The notes under the pieces are model-generated. The model was not told the DNA's origin, searched no databases, and was given only the letters and a program-made list of their open reading frames with translations. The position numbers were made by a program, and so were the translations under genes. Of a DNA stretch of 64,000 nt, positions 59,002 to 64,000 are shown one piece after another (position 1 is the stretch's first letter; every line of letters starts with the position of its first letter). Source of the stretch: UBA1181 sp045226255. Lineage in GTDB: Bacteria; Bacteroidota; Bacteroidia; Bacteroidales; Paludibacteraceae. Location of the stretch: positions 62,001-126,000 of the forward strand of contig JBGVCG010000016.1 of the NCBI GenBank assembly GCA_045226255.1. The letters run 5' to 3'.

Positions 59002-59373
59002 CTAAGCCAATAATTTGGTCGCAAAGGTAATCATTTTAGCGGTAGAAGTAGTCATTAAGTGTTAAGAAACTTAGTCTGAGATGGCTAAAAATTCGTCTAA
59101 TGCAATGAACTACGGGCATTGCCCTTGTTTTTTCTCTTGCGCGTCCCCTTCCTGGTCGGAGATTTTTCATTCCTCTTTTCGTATGTTTTTTAATTATCCT
59201 ATTGCGTTTTTTCATTATACGTTATATTTCAACGGAAAAAATTCGTTAATTTTGCACAAGTTTTTGTGAGATGTGCACAATCTTATATTATAACCGATTG
59301 GTAATCACACCTTTAACTGTCTTTTGTTGCTTAAAGAAATAAAGATTTATAATTAATATAAGGATTCTAGGAT
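59002..59373. other. Divergent intergenic region with two promoter-like boxes
   Basis: Between two divergent genes. Contains a minus-strand TACCTTTG box (59022-59029) close to the glycosyltransferase start, and a plus-strand TAATTTTG box (59247-59254) giving a leader of about 113 nt to the acyl ligase. The leader holds TGTGCACA and a nearby CACAA...TTGTG inverted repeat, which could be regulator sites. Nothing else is recognisable. Confidence 0.45.
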
Positions 59374-61017
59374 ATGTCAAAGCGTTTTATTCAGTATTTA
59401 GAGAAATCTTTCAAAGAGTATTGGGACGAGAAGTGTATGGTTGACTATGCGAACAAACGGACTTTCGCTTATAAAGACGTTGCTCAAAGGATTGCCATGA
59501 CACAAATTCTATTTAATAAGCTTGGCGTTACGCAAACGGATAAGATAGCCATTGTGGGACCTAACTCGCAGGATTGGTCCATGACCTTCTTGTCTGCTGT
59601 CACCTATGGAGCGATAGCGGTTCCTATCCAAGAAGATTTCCATCCTGAGGTTATTGAGCAAATAATTACCCATTCGGAATCTAAGATATTATTTGTTACC
59701 GAGTCTAATTTGGAACGGCTCAACATGGAGCGGTTGTCGGGTGTGGAGTATATCTTCCCTTTGTCAGACTTCGAGCAGATTCGCCAATTGTTTCCTGGAA
59801 AACAGACTGTTGATATCAGCGAAATACAAACCATCTATAATGAGACATATCCCAATGGTTTAAGCAAGGAGAATATCAATTTTACGGATAAGGATGACGA
59901 GGATGTTGCTGTAATTATCTATACGTCAGGCACTTCTGGATTTACGAAGGGTGTTATGCTGACGGGTAAGGGATTTGCTTGTTGCCTTGATTTCTTAGCC
60001 GAATGGATTGCGGTAGGCGATAAAATCATCTCGGTTCTTCCGCTTGCCCACACGTATGCGCTGATGTATGATTTGTATTGGCCGTTGATCGCTGGAGTAT
60101 ACATGGTGTACTTGAACAAAGTGGCGAGCGTCAAGGTGCTGATGTCCGCGATACAAGAGTTGAAGCCGGAATGGATTTCGACGGTTCCTATCTTCTTTGA
60201 GACGACTTACAAGAAGGCTGTTGTTCCGTATTTCAGCAAACGCTACAGAAGAATATTGTTCAATATTCCATTGATATCCAATATCATGGGTCGTTCCTTG
60301 AAACGTAAGATGATAGATTTGTATGGAGGAAAACTGAAACGTTTGGGTGTCGGTGGTGCTGGATTGAACAGTGAGGTGGAGGATTTCTTCCATAAAATTA
60401 AGTTCACATACGTTGTGGGTTATGGAATGACAGAATGTTCTCCTCTTATCTGCGCGGACTACAATGACTTCGAGAAATATTCAGTAGGAAAGGTTATTCC
60501 TAACGTCGAAGTGAAAATTGATTCTTCTGATTCCACTTCTGTGCCTGGTGAAATCTTGGTGAAGGGCCCGAACGTGATGAAGGGTTATTATCGTGACGAG
60601 GAGGCTACGAAGAATGCTTTTACGGAGGACGGTTGGTTTAAGACGGGAGATGTCGGTGTGTTTGACAAGAAGGGTAACCTCTTCATCAAGGGCAAGACGA
60701 AGAATATGATCCTTACATCGTCCGGACAGAATGTCTATCCTGAGGAGATCGAGGCGAGGTTGAACAACGACCCTATCGTGGAAGAGAGCTTGGTTGTATT
60801 GCGGGAAGATAAGAAGCTGGTGGCGCTGGTTTACCCTTGCTACCCTGCCGTGGGAGAAAACGTGGATCCGAAGAAGTTGGCGGAGATGATGGAGTCCATG
60901 AGGAAAAAGATTAACCACAATCTTGCTTCGTACGAGTATCTTAGTTCCGTGGAGATAATGCCTGAACCGTTTGAGAAGACGGCTAAGAAGAGCATTAAAA
61001 GGTATATGTACCAGTGA
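59374..61017 (+). CDS. AMP-dependent acyl-CoA ligase (long-chain fatty acid type)
   Basis: Activates a carboxylic acid with ATP, then transfers it to CoA. The 547 residues show the AMP-binding signature YTSGTSGFTKGVMLTG, VLPLAHTYAL, VVGYGMTECSPLI (acyl and adenine site), KTGDVGVFDKKGNLFIKGKTKNMI with the hinge, and the catalytic Lys near the end in FEKTAKKSIKRYMY. The fatty-acid type is inferred from length and the TECSP pattern. An OSB-CoA ligase role (MenE) is not excluded, since no menE is next to menC, but MenE proteins are usually shorter. A repeat block follows. Confidence 0.88.
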   Translation: MSKRFIQYLEKSFKEYWDEKCMVDYANKRTFAYKDVAQRIAMTQILFNKLGVTQTDKIAIVGPNSQDWSMTFLSAVTYGAIAVPIQEDFHPEVIEQIITHSESKILFVTESNLERLNMERLSGVEYIFPLSDFEQIRQLFPGKQTVDISEIQTIYNETYPNGLSKENINFTDKDDEDVAVIIYTSGTSGFTKGVMLTGKGFACCLDFLAEWIAVGDKIISVLPLAHTYALMYDLYWPLIAGVYMVYLNKVASVKVLMSAIQELKPEWISTVPIFFETTYKKAVVPYFSKRYRRILFNIPLISNIMGRSLKRKMIDLYGGKLKRLGVGGAGLNSEVEDFFHKIKFTYVVGYGMTECSPLICADYNDFEKYSVGKVIPNVEVKIDSSDSTSVPGEILVKGPNVMKGYYRDEEATKNAFTEDGWFKTGDVGVFDKKGNLFIKGKTKNMILTSSGQNVYPEEIEARLNNDPIVEESLVVLREDKKLVALVYPCYPAVGENVDPKKLAEMMESMRKKINHNLASYEYLSSVEIMPEPFEKTAKKSIKRYMYQ

Positions 61018-61556
61018 TAGACGTTAGGCTTTAGATATTAGACTTTAGTTGTTAGTCGATATTTCAGACGAACAGCGAATCCCTAAGCCCCCAAAGGGGC
61101 GATAACATTACAGGCAGGGGTATAAACCCCTGTGCGAAGGTGCATGAGTACGTCCTAAGCCCTGGAAGGGCGACATCCCCAGGCAGGGGTGTAAACCCCT
61201 GTGTGAAAAGGTCGTGATGTGGTCAGAGCCCCTGAAGGGGCGACACGATTAACAAAGTTAGACATCAGTTTTAAGATCGGGTAAAAAATTAGACGTTAGA
61301 CTTTAGACAATAGACATGTTTCTAAATGTCTAAGGTCTAACGACTAACGTCTAAATAAAAATCTTGCCTAAAGGTTCTTTGGTTCCCTCTCCGTTTTGCA
61401 ATGCGGAGAGTATATCTCAAACGGACAACTTCACATTCACATCGAACGTATCAAAGTATATCCCTATCGAAATAGGAATCAGGGGATACCTGAATTTTAT
61501 TATATGTAGTTTATTAAGGTTAGCGTAAAAATATACCCATAGGCAACTTCCTTATA
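61018..61556. repeat. Block of dispersed palindromic repeats
   Basis: Gene-free. Three GC-rich units (61083-61136, 61155-61205 and a partial 61223-61252) share AAGCCCC-AAGGGGCGA and GGCAGGGG...ACCCCTGTG inverted repeats at a period of about 70 bases. Around them, a TTAGAC-rich family lies at 61021-61057 and 61289-61354, the latter forming a long hairpin with arms TTAGACGTTAG and its complement. A CTCTCCG...CGGAGAG hairpin is at about 61390-61413. Such families are scattered over Bacteroidota genomes. Confidence 0.75.
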
Positions 61557-61982
61557 TTATTTTTTTATTAGATGAAAAGATTTGTTGTCGACCGTGATCA
61601 CGTACGTGCCGGCTGAGAACCTGTCGCAGATCCAGGCATTCCCCTGATTGTCGGAGTGAATGCTGTCGTGAAGGCTTCCGTTCTCCGAACTGATGGCGAT
61701 CTCGCAGGACGGTGGCACACCGGTCAACTGGATGGATCTGCTCTTGCTGGAGATGATGCGGATGGCATCGGATAATAACTCGGGAATGGAGGACTTGTTC
61801 TCACAGAACTGGTAGCCCTTGACATCCTCTACTCTGTAAGAACGATCGTCTGAACTCTCGACCGTCAAACATCCCTTCCGAATCGAAATCATCGGATTGT
61901 CTGTGATCGAAAAAGAGAACTTCTTTCCCGAGAACGTCTCTATCGTCAAATATTTGGACTCTGTCGATATCGTCCTTGACAT
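61557..61982 (-). CDS. Stand-alone tail-domain-like protein
   Basis: A protein of 141 residues (start MSRTISTESK at 61982; ATG at 62039 would add 19 residues). It begins KYLTIETFSGKKFSFSITDN and continues PMISIRKGCLTVESSD and DVKGYQFCE, the pattern of the repeated C-terminal module that precedes sorting tails in Bacteroidota exported proteins. The end (AGTYVITVDNKSFHLIKK) is a typical tail end. Here it stands as its own gene without a signal peptide or a large N-terminal part, so it may be a remnant of a larger exported protein or an odd cytosolic relative. Confidence 0.55.
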   Translation of the reverse strand: MSRTISTESKYLTIETFSGKKFSFSITDNPMISIRKGCLTVESSDDRSYRVEDVKGYQFCENKSSIPELLSDAIRIISSKSRSIQLTGVPPSCEIAISSENGSLHDSIHSDNQGNAWICDRFSAGTYVITVDNKSFHLIKK

Positions 61983-62342
61983 AGAGGCTAACAGACCTTG
62001 AATTGGTTTTAACAACTTACTACAACTTACCATTAGCATGTGAATAAAAAATTAATGACACTGAATTATATATTACCCAAAGTCACTAAATGGTTATTAC
62101 ATCATATACACATTTAACTTACATCGTTCCAATTTGTGACCCTTTATTTGTAATCTTGCATCACACATCAATACGAATATAGCAAACCGTTTTTTGAATT
62201 CCAAATTATATTCTTGAAATCTCTATTTGCCACACTTATTTTGTGTCAATTGGTTAAATAACTTTATTATATTGATTATTTACAATTCCACACTTTTTTC
62301 TTTGCTTTCAATTCGTCCCTAATTCGTAGATAATCAGGTGTT
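61983..62342. other. AT-rich gap, few features
   Basis: No gene with support. The sequence before lpxB's end is low complexity (A/T runs). No consensus promoter, terminator or tRNA is visible, though a weak TGACTTTG-like box faces the tail-domain gene. Confidence 0.4.
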
Positions 62343-63488
62343 TTACTCTACTCTACCCTTCTCGTTGAGCGCTTTCCACATCGCATTGGCGGCTCTGTCC
62401 GAAGCGGATTCGTGGCCTAACAGTTCGATGAGTTCGTCGTAGTCCCGCAACACCTGCTCCCGCTGGCTCTCCGTAAGTAGTTTGTCGATCTCCTCTCGTA
62501 CCTTCTTGACCGTGAAATTCTCGGAAACAAGCTCTTGTACCACCCATTTGTCGGCGATCAGATTCACCAAAGAAATGTATGGCACCCGGATGAAGAGCTC
62601 CAGGAATCGGTGGACCAACCACCCTCCCGAAATCATGTAGACGACTACCTGCGGCACACGCAACAGGGCGGTCTCCAACGTGGCGGTGCCTGAGCAGACA
62701 ATGGCTAGCTCCGATTGCTGCAACAGTTCGTACGTCTCGTCGTAGATGATTTTCGCGTCGTATTTTTTTATGATGGGGTCGTATACGGATGGGTCGATGG
62801 ATTTCACACCGGCTACGACCATCTGGTAGTCCTTGTATTGTGAAGCGGCCTCCAACATGATGGGAAGCGAACTCTTGATCTCTTGCACACGACTGCCCGC
62901 CAATAGGGCGATGATTGGTTGCCCTCCGATTCCTGTGCGTGCCTCGAAGGTCTCTCTTGGTTCGTCCTTGTGCTTTCTCGCCTCCACCGCATCGACGCAC
63001 GGATTGCCCACGTAATCGACGGTGTAGCCTCTCTCCCCGAACCATTTCACCTCGAAAGGAAGGATGGAGAAGACCTTGTCCACGTACTTGCGGATGGACT
63101 TCAGACGATACTCCTTCCAAGCCCACAGCTTAGGCGAAATATAGTAATATACGGGCACGGAAGGCATGTTCTCCTTCACGAACTGCGCCATTTTCAGGTT
63201 GAAGCTGGGGTAATCGACTAAGATCAGCACGTCCGGGGTATAGTCTAAGATGGCTTGCTTGCATTGCTTGATGTTCGTCAGGACGGTACGGGCATGGAGC
63301 AACACGGGGATGATGCCCATGAAAGCCATCTCCTTGTAATGTTTCACCAGTTTGCCTCCTTGCGCCAACATCAGGTCGCCGCCAAGGAAACAGAACTCCG
63401 CCCCCGCATCTTTCTTCTTGATGGAGGCCATCAGATTGGAGGCGTGCAGGTCTCCCGACGCCTCTCCCGCTATGATGAAGTATTTCAT
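62343..63488 (-). CDS. lpxB: Lipid-A-disaccharide synthase LpxB
   Basis: Joins two acylated glucosamine units to form the lipid A disaccharide at the inner membrane. The 381-residue GT19-family protein starts MKYFIIAGEASGDLHASNL, then FLGGDLMLAQGG, ILVDYPSFNLKMAQFV, PVYYYISPKLWAWKE, LPFEVKWFGERG, and a late region IVCSGTATLETALLRVPQVV. The start at 63488 is set by an ATGA overlap with the upstream gene. It is third in the operon surE-membrane protein-lpxB. Confidence 0.96.
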   Translation of the reverse strand: MKYFIIAGEASGDLHASNLMASIKKKDAGAEFCFLGGDLMLAQGGKLVKHYKEMAFMGIIPVLLHARTVLTNIKQCKQAILDYTPDVLILVDYPSFNLKMAQFVKENMPSVPVYYYISPKLWAWKEYRLKSIRKYVDKVFSILPFEVKWFGERGYTVDYVGNPCVDAVEARKHKDEPRETFEARTGIGGQPIIALLAGSRVQEIKSSLPIMLEAASQYKDYQMVVAGVKSIDPSVYDPIIKKYDAKIIYDETYELLQQSELAIVCSGTATLETALLRVPQVVVYMISGGWLVHRFLELFIRVPYISLVNLIADKWVVQELVSENFTVKKVREEIDKLLTESQREQVLRDYDELIELLGHESASDRAANAMWKALNEKGRVE

Positions 63489-63910
63489 ACGACGTGCAGG
63501 AATAGGAAGGCTGTGATCAATAGGGAGGCAACCACCACCCCGTAGTTCGTCTTCCATCGCTCTAGTTTGTAGAGGATGAAGAACAATATGAGGTTCGGAA
63601 TCATGGCAGTCATCATGATGGTTTGGAAGCCTTCGCTGTTATAGACTTGCTTGAGGAGGTCTTTTAGTCCTACGTCGGGCAATTCGGAGTAGGTCACCAG
63701 ACGGATGGTGATGATGGAAAGCAGGACGGCGCCGAAGAGGCCGACGAAGAAATTGTCGAAAGACATCTTCGGTTTCTTCTCTTCCATCCAGTCTTCGTCG
63801 AAATGTTCCTCGACCATGTGCTCGCCGAGCATTTCTTCCTCGAACTCATCCTCCTCTTCGTCGGAATGGTCCTTGTCCAAGTAATCTTCGTTCAATCTGT
63901 TATTTGCCAT
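63485..63910 (-). CDS. Acidic-tailed small membrane protein between surE and lpxB
   Basis: A 141-residue protein: a strongly acidic cytosolic N-terminus (about 1-45, rich in Asp/Glu, such as SDEEEDEFEEEMLGE) followed by three hydrophobic segments (about 53-70, 95-115 and 120-140). The function is unknown. The ATG overlaps surE's stop by 11 bases and its own stop overlaps lpxB's start by 4 bases, so translation of all three genes is coupled. A role with LpxB in lipid A formation is plausible from position only. Confidence 0.8.
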   Translation of the reverse strand: MANNRLNEDYLDKDHSDEEEDEFEEEMLGEHMVEEHFDEDWMEEKKPKMSFDNFFVGLFGAVLLSIITIRLVTYSELPDVGLKDLLKQVYNSEGFQTIMMTAMIPNLILFFILYKLERWKTNYGVVVASLLITAFLFLHVV

Positions 63911-64000
63911 ATTTGTATTTCAGTTTGTTTAAGTAATTATAGTCTGTGTGGTCCACGAGCATAGGTACTACGGATGCCATGTGGTGCGCAAGCGCCCACT
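63900..64000 (-). CDS. SurE-like nucleotidase, C-terminal end only
   Basis: The last 32 codons of a gene whose 5' part lies beyond the window. The tail reads ALAHHMASVVPMLVDHTDYN, then a Lys/Tyr-rich end. This matches the end region of SurE 5'-nucleotidase proteins in Bacteroidales, where surE commonly precedes lpxB. Identification rests on a short stretch and on gene order. Confidence 0.6.
   Translation of the reverse strand, partial: WALAHHMASVVPMLVDHTDYNYLNKLKYKYGK

Noticed and set aside
59255..59373. Riboswitch in the leader of the acyl ligase
   Set aside because: Only short inverted repeats, with no known aptamer pattern.

Overview
This window looks like chromosomal DNA from the order Bacteroidales (phylum Bacteroidota). 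The gene content fits: lipid A and menaquinone genes, patatin-barrel and PCMD proteins, many lipoproteins and a pseudouridine synthase with an RGG tail. Many genes are preceded by the Bacteroidota promoter pattern TTG-N19/20-TAnnTTTG. I cannot name the genus. No transposase, integrase, phage structural gene, rRNA or CRISPR array is visible.

Layout. 0-4.4 kb: the 3' part of a UvrD/PcrA helicase, grpE, dnaJ, then an opposing XRE regulator. 4.4-5.5 kb: a 1.15 kb AT-rich gap carrying two clusters of the palindrome TTACA-nn-TGTAA; one cluster lies over the regulator's own promoter. 5.5-9.4 kb: recR, a membrane protein, a HAD phosphatase, tilS and a nucleoside phosphorylase. 9.5-18.8 kb: aspS, a glycosyltransferase, a TPR protein, gyrA and clpC. 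18.8-22.2 kb: a patatin-barrel protein and a lipoprotein. 22.3-22.5 kb: a compact promoter / 18-codon ORF / terminator unit. 22.7-29.2 kb: a phosphoesterase, an epimerase, TrkA and a 1075-residue secreted putative metalloprotease.

29.2-33.5 kb is an AT-rich accessory island. It holds a DUF695 protein and then, on the minus strand, four larger ORFs each preceded within 2-11 bases by a very small ORF. Two of the larger genes share a near-identical 228 bp segment, two others are diverged paralogues, and a truncated relative and a frameshifted secreted peptide are also present. This is the least explained part of the window and looks like a cassette region built by duplication and recombination.

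33.5-51 kb: a YidE/AspT transporter bracketed by GTAGGGGCG palindromes, purA, the RGG-tailed pseudouridine synthase, a putative small-RNA locus, an SDR enzyme, an MBL hydrolase, an MltF-type lytic transglycosylase, the menaquinone operon menF-menD-menB-menC, PCMD and LEA-type exported proteins, an L,D-transpeptidase-like protein, a methyltransferase and another SDR. 51-51.5 kb: tRNA-Lys(CTT), tRNA-Ser(TGA) and tRNA-Ser(CGA). 51.5-64 kb: DUF445 and DUF4349 proteins, two tandem acyltransferases, a J-domain protein, two glycosyltransferases, an AMP-dependent acyl ligase, a block of dispersed palindromic repeats, a stand-alone tail-domain protein, and the overlapping operon surE (partial)-membrane protein-lpxB.

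Most genes are housekeeping functions: protein folding, DNA topology and repair, tRNA modification and charging, quinone and lipid A synthesis, and cell wall turnover. The points worth a second look are the self-overlapping operator array, the 18-codon unit at 22.4 kb, and the cassette island at 29.2-33.3 kb.
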